Source: Undaria pinnatifida | Taxonomy: Eukaryota > Sar > Phaeophyceae > Laminariales > Alariaceae | Assembly: GCA_012845835.1 (NCBI GenBank) | Contig: JABAKD010000011.1 | Coordinates: 5,542,036-5,606,035 of the forward strand | Length of the DNA: 64,000 bases | Direction: 5' to 3' | In this document: piece by piece, positions 1 to 11,502 of the stretch | Layout: the number at the start of each line of letters is the position of its first letter | Position numbering within the stretch: position 1 is the first letter of the stretch | Translations under genes and position numbers: made by a program | The notes under the pieces: generated by a model | The model's input: the letters and a program-made list of their open reading frames with translations, nothing else | Told to the model about the DNA's origin: nothing | The model's database searches: none

Positions 1-540
1 AGATAACTCCATCGCCTGTCACGCTCTTATTTCGTGAGCTGTCTGCCGCGCTGCCCCAGTGTTGTTGGTATACATATACACAGCCCAGCGTCTGTTACGC
101 CGCTGATGATGCTGTTATATATGTGTGTGTGATTCCACGCATGCATGCATGATGAGCACCATTCGAGCATGAGTATGGTTTCGGGATGTCTGCGTATCTT
201 GTGATTAGTTCTTACCAGGTTCGAAGGAAGGGTTGTCGCGGTATTCTGGGTTTTCGCGGTATCCTGCATGCCTTTGGCTATCGGCTGCTTGTGACGATGC
301 TGCTGTTTTCTGCATCCGTAGTTTCCATCTTGCCACGACATGGGGTCCGCCGGCTGCCTGTCGTGCTGCTTCTATTCACTGGTGTTCGAGTACGTTAAAC
401 TCGGTGTCTACAATCTTGCTGCTGTTGTATCATGTGATACCATACATACATGAGTTCTGAAGAATACGACCACCATCAGGATTTTGTCTTTTGTGTCTTC
501 ACTCATTTTTCTAATGTCAGAAACTGCACATGCTTCACGG
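1..540. other. No gene recognised; probably Copia LTR or flank
   Basis: Short ORFs here show no family signature. The adjoining 541-899 matches the LTR of the Copia element at 11.5 kb, so part of this stretch may be the remainder of that LTR. I could not follow the match below about 541. Confidence 0.3.
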
Positions 541-899
541 TGGCGCCGCCACCGTGGGGCGTTATGGATATTTTGGTGGATACCCTTGACACTGTGACGA
601 GAGGCTGTGTCCTCGACGTTAATCGAGATGGCGGTACTGCGAGCGGGTAACTGAGAAGTAGAAGATACTTCGGTGCAGTGGAGACGATGACGTTATGCTA
701 CAAACACGGCACTTAAGTGGCCAACATACCACAGAGAATGCAGGAGTCCAGACAATGGTGGCTTCCCAAAAGACTCTACGACAGCTATAATACCATGAAG
801 ATCCAGAGAGGTCAGCAAAGAATGGGGTAGAAGGTTCTACGACGAGACAACTCTACAGCAGTAGTAATCGTCCGCATACGTTGCATTTTAACCGACACA
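541..899 (-). repeat. Copia LTR segment (3' LTR of element Copia-1)
   Basis: The reverse complement of this stretch aligns with 11503-11840 at roughly 80 percent identity by eye, starting from a shared TGTCGGTT. It lies beyond the RNase H end of the minus-strand Copia pol remnant, where a 3' LTR belongs, while the 11.5 kb match lies just before a Copia gag, where a 5' LTR belongs. The two therefore identify each other as LTRs of one family. The 3' boundary is not resolved. Confidence 0.65.
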
Positions 900-1347
900 T
901 ATAAGATCTATAATACACACGAGAGCAATGCTACTGAACATTGACTACAGCAGTAGTACAGGACATGTGCCAATATTTCCAAACACTCCCTCTCAATGAA
1001 AAATGCAGTGAAATTCTAAAAGAACAAAATAACCTACGTGGTGATAGTTAGTCAAGCAGACCAAGTAAATCATTCGATTCTCAACCACACACATACAAAG
1101 CAGATGTTACGTGGTACGTCCACACGTGTTAGTACTAGTACTATTAATAGTACTAGTGCTTACGATACTCCCATTCTAAATTTCCAATCCTACATAGCAC
1201 ATTAAGCCAGCGATGATACACAGCCGGATGTCGACTACTGAAATAGTAAACTGATTCACACAAACAACAGATTCGCAAACACACATAGACTATGCGTATA
1301 GCACTAGTTGTAGATACCGTTTAGAAATTCTTGATTTCATGCAGTAG
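900..1347 (-). other. Copia-1 3' untranslated stretch between RNase H and LTR
   Basis: No reading frame is seen. Position and orientation fit the 3' untranslated region of the Copia element, between the end of RNase H and the LTR. It holds a small palindromic patch near 1132-1160 built on AGTACTAGTACTA. Confidence 0.35.
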
Positions 1348-3402
1348 TTATTGACGACGGTTCTTGTTCAGGTGCTTGGTCCCGATGTCCGCCAAATTGT
1401 CTTCCGTTGAAACGTAGTGAGTGGTGATCATGTTTTCCTTGACCAGCTCACGGATATAGAAGAACCTCGAAGCGGTGTGTTTGCTGCGAGAACTGTACAC
1501 ACGGTTCCCGATGACGTGAAGTGTGGTCATGTCGTCTATTTTCAACGGCGCCTGTTTGAACTCTTCATCAAACCCTAGTTCAGTGAGCATGTTCGAACAG
1601 AACACCGCTTCCTTCATGGCGATCGCACATGCAACCAAATCAGCCTCCATCGTGGACATTGCGGTCAGGCTCTGAACTCCTGACTTGAAGCTCACCGGAG
1701 CCCTGCACAACATCATGATGTATCACGACGTCGACTTACCGTTGTCGGGGTTATTGCCCCAGTTGGAGTCCGAGAAGGCTGTGAGTTTGAAGCCTCTTTT
1801 CTGGTAAACGATTGTAAAATCTGTCCAGATAACGCAGAAGGTGCTTAGCTGCCCCCTGCCTGGTGAGCCTTCGCAGGTTTCGACATAGATAGCACGAATG
1901 GTGTCGTACCTTAGAACTTGAGCGGGATACATGACCGAGCCAGTGATCGACTGGTACCGTTGGGTCTCTTTTTCGTTGAGCAGCGTATCTTCCGGCTGTT
2001 TCGTGGAAAGCCGGAAACGTAGCCTGAAATACTAGCGGGGATGCAGTCCGCCATGCCAAACCGATCCAAGATGGACTTGGTGTATTTCTCCTGGCTGATA
2101 GTCAGCGTACCGTTCTCACGGTCCCGCGTAACGTGCATGCCCAACACGAGCGATATGTCGTCCATGTCCTTTATGTTGAACTTGTTCATCAGCTTCCTCT
2201 TGATCATCCCGATCACTACGATGCTGGCACCCACAAGGAGAAGATCGTCCACGTAAAGTGTGAGGATGACGATGACTCCGTTGTGCTGGTAGATATACAC
2301 GCAGGTGTCGGAGTTGAGCGGCTCAAATCCGACCGCGATCAGGACGGGATCTATGGTGAAAAAACAATTCCTGGGGCTTTGTGCCAGTCCGTAGAGACTC
2401 TTCCCTAGTTTCATCACTAAGGGGCCTCCATCCTTGTCTTAGGTTTTGAAACCAGGTGAAACTTCCACAAACACCTCCTCCTCGATGTCCGCGTACAGAA
2501 AAGAATTTTGCATATCCATCTGTGCTTCCCAGCCGAAATGCGCTGCAATCGCAAGCACCATCCGTATGCTCTGTAGCCGGCAGACTGGAGCGAAGGTGCT
2601 GCCGCAGTCTCGCCCTGGGATCTGATTCCAGCCTTGAGCAACTAGACGCGCCTTGCGGGTGTTGTCAGGCTTGAGCTCGGATGACTCACTTGGATTTGTA
2701 AATCCTGTGTTCTGGCATAACTGTTGAGTGTGGAACCAGCATGAAGACCTTGAGGTGTTACAAACACGTGACCTCCTTGTTGAGAGCAGCAATCCACAGC
2801 TCAGCATCAGGCATCTTCATCTCTTCCTGAAACGTTATCGGAACGTTAGGTTGCACGGTCATTGCGGCGTACGTAAATTCCATGAATTGTGGGAAATCTG
2901 TTTGAGCGATGTTCATAAACTCCCCCTACGTGGGTAGTGCGAGTCCGAGAAGTTGTAGTTTTCTGAGAGTCTTGGCATCAGGCGCGTTGGCAACCGATCT
3001 GGGTGCAGGACGTTGCGACGTAATACCACCACGTCCTCCGCGAGATGAAGAATGTCCGTGAGATGCAACGCGTCCACCATGTGATGCAACAACTCCGCGA
3101 GATGCAGCAAGAGAACCACGCGACGCTGAACCGAGCGGCGCAGGACCAGAACTACCAGACGGTGCAGAACCCGATGGCTGAGAACCAGACGCCGGAGAAT
3201 TATTACCTGACCCTGAGGAGCTAAATTCCCCGGGCGAAGCAGGATTTCTCTCCACAGGAGGAGCAGGGTTCTCTCCCCCAGGAGAAGCACTCAATGTGCT
3301 TTTAAAAGGTGGGGTCGAGTTGGCAGGACTGACTCCTAGGCCACGGTCAGTGGTTTCACGAATGCTCGTTCCCGACGCCTTCGGTCCAACCGGTGAAAGC
3401 AC
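1348..3402 (-). pseudogene. Copia-type retrotransposon pol remnant (linker, reverse transcriptase, RNase H)
   Basis: Read on the minus strand this is the last part of a Ty1/Copia polyprotein. A Ser/Pro/Gly-rich linker (about 3402-2926) is followed by the Copia reverse transcriptase start (KARLVAQGWNQ, then the motif A region MDMQNSFLYADIEEEVFVE), then LGKSLYGL and the catalytic box YVDDLLLVG, and finally RNase H (STMEADLVA, then YSSRSKHTASRFFYIRELV and ADIGTKHL). It is dead. An in-frame TAA sits at 2439-2441, a TGA at 1723-1725 replaces the usual Gly of the KSTSGY box, and frameshifts are present. Everything before the linker (gag, protease, integrase) is missing; at about 3400 the sequence switches to a plus-strand Penelope-like element. 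The LTR at 541-899 belongs to it. The family matches the 5' half found at 11.5-15.2 kb. Confidence 0.88.
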
Positions 3403-5786
3403 CTAAATTAATCGTCATGGGGTTCACTAGTGAGATTGCCAACGTAGTCCCCCTGCGCGGATTACTGATGCGGCCAAATATATTAAGTAGGATACCCCCT
3501 GTATGCGTTGGGTTTCGGGAGAGTATTGCGGAAACAATTCCATGTTTCAAGTATGGCCAGACCTTGGATTCTTTCTTCCTCAATGCCAACGCCGTAGCAC
3601 GCGACATCAACCAGGATTTTCAGTGTATTTGCGGGAATTCTAGATGGTCTACGTATGCCGTATGTATTAAGGATGGTTCCCTTTGTGTATTAACAACGGA
3701 CGCAGAGTGCCTTAATTAAGCCTTAATTAAGCAGAAAGATGCTGAAGCCATCCATAAATTGCAGGCCGGGTTTAGATTAGATTATGCGGAGGAGAAGCAT
3801 ACAGCCCCATTTTATGTGCAATTGGTCACGGCCATTGAGGAACATGTAGCCGAGATCTGCAGCAACTTAGCAATCAACTACGTGGATACTTCAGACTGTC
3901 CAGAGGAACACGCTATTTGAAGAAATACGTAGGTGTTTAGAATACGCAGAAGATGCTGCTGAAACACGTCCAGTAACAGGCAACATCGACATTTCGGCAG
4001 CCAGACACGCAGTCAAACAGGCGCATAACAGTGCCGTTATCACCAAAGTGGACAAAGCAGCAAACTGCTTGAGCGTCATGTGCAAAGCCTGTTATGCGAG
4101 AGTAACCAACAGCAGAGTTGAGTGGTCCAGGATATACACGAGTTGAGAGTGAATTGTTCCCAGACCTCATGAAAAAAATTACGACGAGGCAAATTACATA
4201 TTTATTTGCTGAAGGAACATTTACCGATACCGATGGTCATGGTCAAAATCCAAGACCCTCAAAATCCACACAAACACAAGTATGTCAAAAGGTACTCTAT
4301 CTACGCAGATACCGGTTAGATATCTTATGCCCAAATTACACAAAGCGATCCCAGCTTTCCGGGGTATCACAGCGTGTTGTGGCACAACCACAGAAGAAGG
4401 CGTAGCTAAGATAGTAAATGCAGTACTCGTTGGCATCAGACCAGTACTAGATGCCTTGTGGCGTGAAGAATGTGTTCGTATCGGTTTGGTTGCAAACAAG
4501 TAAGTGTTGGATTACGTCTGATGGGGCTGAGATAGTAGATGTTATGAAAGTTTTGAACCACAAAGCAGCGATGGCAAAAAACGGACTGCCTCACCACCTG
4601 GAAACTTTTGATTTTGTAGCCATGTACACTAACATTCCGGTCAAATGTCTTAAACGTATCATGGGCGAGTTACTGGACTTGGTATTCACGTACCAAGAAG
4701 CAAAAGACGGTTCCAAATCGATGTACATTAAGTATGGGTTCAAAAATGATGAAAAGGAACCGAAGATCAACAAAATACACTGGTCTCTCAATCCTCCTGT
4801 AAATACTAATGAAACGACCAACAACAAAAAAGGGAATTTAATGTTGGTCAAGCTAAACTGTGTGAATGGATTAACTTCGTATTAGACGAAGGGTTTGTAC
4901 AATTTGGAGGAGCGGTATATAAGCAATCATCGGGCATATTCATGGGCACTGCACCCGCACCCGATTTAGCGAACGATTTTGCGTTCATGCATGAACTCAG
5001 TTTCCTAAAAACTATGATAAATAGATATTTGCTCGATACGAGAAACAACATTGAACCTCTTTACCCTTTAGAGTTTATTGAACAGTAGTACGGTAGTAAC
5101 ACTAAGTGATTCATAGATGACGTACTTACGGTAGCACCAGGCTTACAAGTAGGAAATGTCCTACATTTGAACAAATTATTGAGCGGGAATGAGGGGAGGG
5201 AGGGGTGTATGGTGGAATGTATCCAAAACACATCCTGGATGACGAGGGTGAGCAGGTTGCGAACCCTGTATCTATCACCAAGGAGCAAAGAGGGCAAACA
5301 GTGCATTTCCTGGATATGGAAATTCTTCAAAGTACTCCTTGAGTGTCGCAAATTCGAATGTATGATAAACGGGACCACATGGAGACACTGAAGCAGTACC
5401 GTAGATACCCCCACATTGAAACACGATTATCAAAAAAGTGTTTGTATGCGACCCTCCACTGCCAACTTTGTCGATTTGAAATTAGGCGCTCGGAAATCCA
5501 TTTCTCCCAAGTAGCAGCAGCTAAGTTGATGACGGACATGATTAGACATGGTTATGCCAAGGAACGTTTGCGGAACAAACTCCACAATTTCCGCAAAACA
5601 TTTTTCAAAACCTTACCAATAAAGCCGACTATTAAAAGAGTGCATGACCCGGTTGTACGTGAGAAGTATTGGTGGTTGGTCACTGAAGGAGTTTGGAAAT
5701 GTATCGAAAGGGAAGGCCAAGCACCCGGGCATGATAGGCTGCTGAGTGATGAGTGGGTACGTCTTTGTACGTTACATGGTTTTTAA
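3393..5786 (+). pseudogene. Penelope-like element reverse transcriptase, degenerate
   Basis: Several frames together give a reverse transcriptase of the Penelope-like (PLE) type. Visible in order are an N-terminal region (FKYGQTLDSFFLNANAVARD; 3393-3719), a DKAANCLSVMCKACY segment near 4050, the PLE hallmark PKLHK followed by RGITACC (about 4335), motif A FDFVAMYTNIP with its Asp at 4610, motif B SGIFMGTAPAPDLAND (about 4935), motif C FIDD with both Asp codons at 5116-5121, and a thumb-like end (YRRYPHIETRLS; 5343-5786). Stops at 5086-5088 and 5107-5109 and several frameshifts show it is inactive. The TGA at 5107 stands where PLEs usually have Arg, which fits a CGA to TGA change. No GIY-YIG endonuclease follows the thumb before the stop at 5786, so this is either an endonuclease-lacking PLE or a truncated one. 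Confidence 0.82.
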
Positions 5787-6570
5787 GAATGAGCGATTGA
5801 ATTGCAGAAGTTATACATGATTTATGGGAATGGCCACTTCGCCTGTCCCTCAAACGTTTATTTTTACAAAGTGCCATACATAGAGGAATGAACAACCACC
5901 GTTTATGGGAATAGATAGATATAAGACTTATGGAGAGGGGGAGGGGGGGGGGGGGGGTATTTTCGTGGATAAGTGGAAACGTAGTCACGTAAGCATGGCC
6001 GTAGACATTAGAGTCTGAGAGTGTGATGCACCGTCGTACCTGAGTGAACAATGTGTGCGGGCATGTTGATTCGAGTTATTCGGAAGAGGTGTGTAGATTA
6101 CGTATACTACATTTGGATGTGTGTGGGTTGGGAAGCGGGTACATATGAGTGTGGAAGTGTGTATGGACTGTGCATGTCGAGTACTGGGTATTCGTGGGTT
6201 GAAAAGAGGGTGTATATAAGCATGGAAGTGTTCAACCTACGTTCATAGGTTACAGCGTCTTTATTAAAGACGTTACCAAAGACGTTACGATACATCTGAG
6301 GATTACAAAAACGTTATCACAAATAATATTGTTATGTATGGATTATTTTGTCTTCTCTACGACGTCGATTGAGGAATGAAAATTATAACCAAGTTTCTCA
6401 ACTATACCAACGCAAAACACAAATTCATGACGTACACATCAAACACGCTACCTACCTAGAACCGACAAATTTCAGGAAATAAACAACGCCGAAAATCATG
6501 CCAAAACATGGTATGTCCACGGAAACAACGAACGTTACTGAGTCCAAATCATGCCTGAATGCAAGGGCTA
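5787..6570. other. No gene seen; G-tract and AT-rich filler
   Basis: Contains an interrupted run of G at 5939-5957 and low-complexity TG-rich sequence around 6050-6240. No convincing reading frame or RNA gene. Confidence 0.4.

Positions 6571-6613
<43 letters not shown>
6571..6613. repeat. (GTC)n microsatellite followed by T/C tract
   Basis: About 14 uninterrupted GTC triplets, then a run of T and a pyrimidine-rich stretch. Long ORFs on both strands here only reflect the triplet repeat. Confidence 0.97.
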
Positions 6614-6614
<1 letters not shown>

Positions 6615-6639
6615 TTTTTTTTTTCTTTCTTTCTTTTTC

Positions 6640-6910
6640 TCCTCCCTCGCTTTCCTCCAAACGCCCCACATCGAAATCCGCCAGAGTAATAAACACTTCC
6701 ACGCACTGGATATCCCGCTGCTGCAATTCACCCCCTCCCCCCCCCCCCCACACACACACCCTTCCCTCACCAGATATTGGACTTACAGACTTCACTTGAT
6801 AAACTGATGCATTACCTTCCACGAATTTCATAGTTTCCGTCCACAGACTGACTAAAATCACCCTGTTGACCCGGATAGCTACACTGTAGTTGCAAGTGGA
6901 GTCACCCAAA
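6640..6910 (-). repeat. F1 repeat fragment (inverted orientation)
   Basis: It matches, in reverse, the interior of the F1 family seen at 10.4, 19.2, 24.4 and 47 kb. The matching blocks are the CCTCACC...ACTTGATAAACTGATGCATT block and the ACCCTGTTGACC...TAGCTACACTGTAGTTGCAAG block. It stops short of the terminal 140 bp found in full copies. Confidence 0.7.
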
Positions 6911-7370
6911 CCTCCCTAAACCTCCCACAGCTCATCACATGTCACCCGCCAACATGACGGGATACTCAATAAGCAGACTACCTATACATACAAACGCTTT
7001 CTTGTCAAATCCCCCCCCCCCCTTTTTCTTAAACCCTAGCCTCACTCCGTATTTCGATTCAACCCACACCGTGTAGCAAAAAGATTAATATACACATAGT
7101 CAAACTATGAAGAGTAACGGTATTATAAGTGTATTACGATACCGCTACAAACCATAGTTGTCAAGGCTGGTTACTGCATGTTTATCTTCAGGGATGAATA
7201 TGCATTTAACCATACTTGACAAAAGCCGCGAGGGGGAACGTTGAAATTACCAAACGTCCCTCGCAACTTCGTTTTTAGCCCCCGGAAGCAGTTTTCTCGG
7301 CTTACAAAAATACGTTTTGCAGATATATACAACAGCCCCCCCCCCTCCCCCCCCAACCACTGTAAACCAA
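6911..7370. other. No gene seen; C-tract-containing spacer
   Basis: Holds C-runs near 7010 and 7337-7354. No coding or RNA signature recognised. Confidence 0.4.
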
Positions 7371-7760
7371 TATGTATTCGAAAACACGACTCTGATACAA
7401 TACGATAATGAAGTCTAAAACATCAACCAAAAAGTACACGTGTAGCAAAAACCACGTGGTTGCAAAACAAAACAAAACAAAACAAAATAATACGTATTCG
7501 AAAACACCACCCTGATACAATACGATAACGAAACCTAGAACATCAACCAAAACGTACACGTGTAGCAAAAACTACGCGGTTACAAAATAGTATGTATTTG
7601 AAAACACCACTCCGAAACAACACGATAACGAAGTCTAGAACATAAACCAAAACATATACGTGTAGCATCAACAACGCAGAAAGCACCACTTTGAAACAAT
7701 ACGATAACCAAGTCTAGAATATCAACCAAAACATACGTGAAATAAAACCACGCGGACACA
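7371..7760. repeat. Minisatellite, four diverged units of about 80-120 bp
   Basis: Units begin near 7371, 7491, 7591 and 7675. Each carries a TGTATTCGAAAACACCAC-like start, an ACAATACGATAACGAAGTCTAGAACAT block, and CAACCAAAACGTACACGTGTAGC. The first unit is lengthened by a (AAAAC)n run near 7460. The last lacks its start. Confidence 0.85.
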
Positions 7761-8440
7761 CGACACACTAAAACCATATATACGTCTGCATACGAACGCC
7801 AGTCAAAGGATGGAACCCATATACCCTGGGTTCCAAATTGAGGTCCCTACGATTCAGAAACATCACATAGTTCACATAAAGTCTTTACACAAACCTAAAA
7901 ATGCGTCACAACTGCTCGTTGCCAAATGACAGGTTCATCAAGAACGCGAGAACAAACAGAACGAGAGACGGGGTAATCGCAACAGCGCAAATCATTATAG
8001 CATTCGCCCACCACATCACCTCCTTTGAAATTGGTTTTGGGCATCAGCGAACTGGGTCCAACGCATGCCCGTAGTGTCTTAGGTGGAGTGAGGAGCGGTA
8101 GTAAAAATCAAGTGCGCTGCTCGATAACCTGTTCCTGACCGTCGGTATACTGAACAATCTTCGGGCCGCGTCTTCTCTGTGTCAGGTGTGTGAGGAATTT
8201 CTTTGTCGTTTTTCGAGCAAGCGGTTGGGTTGGCATATACTACCTGGCTTGATGTAAAGGAAAGGAACACCACTCAGCGATCATCTACTACACGTTAGGG
8301 CATGTTTTCATGAGCAACACTAACAAGAGCACCAGACATGGACTCGACATCTACAGGACCACAACATCTTCGACGACAGTGGGGAGAAACAAGACGTATA
8401 ATCGTACACTATGGTCCATAATAATAATGTGAAAAGTAAG
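7761..8440. other. No gene seen
   Basis: No recognisable coding, RNA or mobile-element signature. The sequence is ordinary complexity apart from short AT-rich patches. Confidence 0.35.
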
Positions 8441-9240
8441 TACAGACAGGTATGTTAACACTGCGGTAAACCACACGACCAACCTATTACGCAGGGTATT
8501 TCGTGCCTCCATCCGCTTACATGATTGCCTGACAACCTCTACCATACCAAACGCAGTAGCATATGCCTAACGAAGTACAGTCACCCTCGCGTTCAATAGT
8601 GGTGACATCGCATGTCCACGTGAGACAACCTTTACGAAACGCAGTAGCATATGCCTAACGAAATAAAGTCACCCTCGCGTTCAACAGTAGTGACATCGCA
8701 TATATATATGACATTGCATGCCCACCTCACCTGCTGTACTTGTAAGATGTATCTCTGTCTTAGAATTGGCGACCTCAGAGCCCCACAGCGGCACGGTAAA
8801 AATCGTGGGCGTGAAATCGTACATTTGAGACAATAATAAGTTGAAAAGGAAGCACAGGCAGATGTGATAAAATTGCGGTAAACCACACTGCCGAGCCATC
8901 GCATACCCACCTGAGACGACCTCTACGAAACACAGTACCATATACCTAACGAAGTAAAGTCACCCTCGCGGTCAATAGTGATGACATCGCATATATATGA
9001 CATCGCATACCAACCTCGCCTGATGTATTTGTAGGATGTATCTCTGTCTTAAAATTGACGACCGCAGAGCCCCACATCGGCAAGGTAAAAATCATGAGCG
9101 TGAAGTCGTACATTTATTTGAGACAATAATAATTTGAAAAGGAAGCACAGGCAGATGAAAAACTTGCGATAAACAACCTTACCAACCCATTACGTAGGGT
9201 ATTTCGTACATACCGTCTGCATGATCGCCTCCCAACCTAT
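8441..9240. repeat. Complex tandem repeat, about 290-bp period
   Basis: Blocks recur in order: the GCAGTAGCATATGCCTAACGAA block at about 8554, 8641 and 8930; TCACCCTCGCGTTCAA at about 8580, 8668 and 8960; TGTATCTCTGTCTTA at 8746 and 9039; AAGGAAGCACAGGCAGATG at 8848 and 9138; GGGTATTTCGT at 8497 and 9197. A similar inverted stretch occurs at about 48640-48900, so this is part of a dispersed element rather than a purely local expansion. Confidence 0.8.
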
Positions 9241-9600
9241 GCCAAGCGAAGTATGACTAACGAGGTAACGTAATTGAGCGCGTGTATACCAAGCATGACT
9301 AACAAGGTAACGTAATTGAGCGCATGTATACCAAGCGTTCCTTAAAAACTGACGATTCGCATTTCTTCCTCTAGTGCTCAATGGCGGAGACAGTGCATGG
9401 CCACATACATCACCTCGCATGTTGCATTTGGCAATACGTATCTCTTTCGTATAATTAGCGATGTCAGAAAATATTAATAACTATATGATGGTGGTGACAA
9501 ACAGTGCATGACCACATCACCTCGCCTGTTGTATTTGGCAATACGTATCTCTTTCTTATAATTAGCGATGTCAGAAAATAATGGAAACTACAAATAAAAT
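9241..9600. repeat. Local duplications (about 43 bp and about 112 bp)
   Basis: GGTAACGTAATTGAGCG...GTATACCAAGC occurs twice between 9261 and 9331. A longer unit (ACAGTGCATG, then CACATCACCTCGC, then TTTGGCAATACGTATCTCTTTC, then ATTAGCGATGTCAGAAAAT) occurs at about 9390-9476 and 9501-9580. Parts recur inverted at 48660-48900. Confidence 0.75.
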
Positions 9601-9764
9601 ATTCTAGCTTTCGATCCATGTACAACAACAAATTGTGAAGATTTAACACGTTATTTACTACACTTCAACACTGGGCTGCATGCTGCATCTAACATCAAAC
9701 CTTCTAGAATAGTAAACATTACCAGGCAGATGATATAAAAGGATGTCTTCTCGCTACAATCGTC

Positions 9765-10424
9765 AGGTTTGTCCCCTTTAAGGATTAATAGTTTCCGCGC
9801 ACATATTGAAATGTCCCGCCCCCCGCCCCCCCCCCCTCCCCTCCCCCTCCCCTGATCCCTCTTTGTTCATAAAAAACCCCACCCCTTTCCCCCCCCGCCC
9901 CCCGCCCCCGATCCCTCCCCCCCCCCCCCCCTTTCCGCCTAGTTTGTCCAAACGCCCCACTCACAATCGAAATCGGCCAAAGAAATAAACACCTATACGC
10001 AGTTGATATTACGTCATTATCTTTCTGACCATCCATGACGTAGTTTTCATTATTTCCCCCCACGCCCCCCAAAACCCCCCCCTCCAACGCCCCCTCTTTT
10101 CCATCCACCCGCACGATCGCCTAGACCTGGCACCACGCGTACAACAAGCCCCTACATATATTTGATCTCACAGCCAAAGTGTATTTGAATATTATTTGTC
10201 CTTAAAAATCCCCCCCCCCCCCCCCCCCCCCTTCTCGCTCTCCCTTGCTCAAACGCCCCACCTAATATCCGCCAGATTAATAAACACTTCACGCACTCGA
10301 TATTACCTCATTATCTTTCTAGAGCCATCCATGCGGCTGCTTCTCCCCCCCCCGCCCCGAACGCCTCCTTCTTCCCCACCACCCGCACCATCGCCTAGAC
10401 CTAGCACCACATGTATTTTCAGTT
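9765..10424 (-). repeat. F1 repeat copies, inverted, C-tract rich
   Basis: This is the reverse of the F1 interior: TTTGTCCCCTTTAAGGA, long C runs, AACGCCCCAC...ATCGAAATCGGCC and ACCCGCACGATCGCCTAGACCT. A terminal block (GATCTCACAGCCAAAGTGTATTTGA) at 10160-10190 marks the end of one copy. A second inverted interior piece runs about 10235-10420. Confidence 0.7.
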
Positions 10425-11502
10425 TTTATAATATATACACTCCAGCTGTGAGATCAAAGATTTCGTCGAAACTCATCTTTGCAAGCTGTGTGTGATACTC
10501 CGATCGCGCGCATTACGAGTTGTGTGTCCTCATTAAGGATATAGGTCGGCGACTCCCCTTGCAACTACAGTGTAGCTATCAGGGTCAACAGAGTGATGTT
10601 AGGCAGTCTGCGCACGGAAAATATAAAACCCGTTTCTGAGGGGGACAAAATCTGACAGCTGTGGAAGGAAATGCATCATCAGTTTATTAAGTGAATCTTG
10701 CAAGTCGAATATCCGGTGAGGGGAGGGCGGAGGTTTTTAGGACGTGGGGGCCTGATTTTGATCAAAAGGGGGGCGGGAGGGGGGGAGGGGGGGGAAGGGG
10801 GCGGGTGGGGCAGGTCAATTTGTGCGTGGAAACTATAAATCCTTCTTGCGGGGGAGGGGGGGGGGAATGGGCGGGGGGGGCGGGGGGCGGGTGCGGGTGG
10901 TGGGGAAGGAGGAGGCGTTGGGGGCGGGGGTGAGTGGGAATTGCAGCAGCGGCATGGACGGCTCTAAAAAGATAACGAGGCGATATCCAGGGCGTGGAAG
11001 TGTTTATTACTCTGGCGGATTTCGATATTAGGTGAGGCGTTTAAGCAAGAGAAAGCGAGGGAACAGAAAAAAAAAAAGGGGGCGGGGGGGAGGGGGGGGG
11101 GGAGGGGTTTTCAAGAGGTTTAGGTCACATAAAATATTAAAATATATAGTCTATATATTTTTTTTTCTTCTCAAAACCATCAGATTTACCCCCTTAAAGG
11201 ATTTGTAGCTTCCACGCACAAATTGCCCGCCCCCCACCCCTTCCCCCCCCCTTCCCCCCCCCCTCCAACCCCGCCCCTTTTGATCAAAACCAGGCCCCCA
11301 CGTCCTTCAAAACTCCGCCCTCCCCTCACGGGTTATTCGGCTTACATAATTCACTTGATAAACGGATGCATTTCCTTCCACAGCCGTTAGATTTTGTCCC
11401 CCTCAGAAACGGGTTTTATAGTTTCCGCGCACAGCCTGCCTAACATCACCCTGTTGACCCTGATAGCTACACTGTAGTTGTAAGGGGACTCGCCGACCTA
11501 TA
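10425..11502 (+). repeat. F1 element with inverted arms, interrupted by Copia-2
   Basis: The left end is ATAATATATACACTCCAGC followed by TGTGAGATC at about 10430. It continues through GTCGGCGACTCCCCTTG, TGTAGCTATCAGGGTCAAC and long G runs. From about 11190 the same blocks return in reverse (TTGACCCTGATAGCTACACTG, then ACTCGCCGACCTA), making arms of about 300-450 bp. The reverse arm breaks off at 11502, exactly where the Copia-2 LTR starts (TGTCGGTT at 11503), so the Copia element landed inside this repeat. Confidence 0.8.

Noticed and set aside
6452..6909. Overlapping long ORFs on both strands with poly-Arg, poly-Val or poly-Asp
   Set aside because: All are translations of the (GTC)n microsatellite at 6571-6613 and its T/C tract.
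8441..9240. CRISPR-like array
   Set aside because: Repeats are long, diverged and of uneven spacing, and the genome is eukaryotic.
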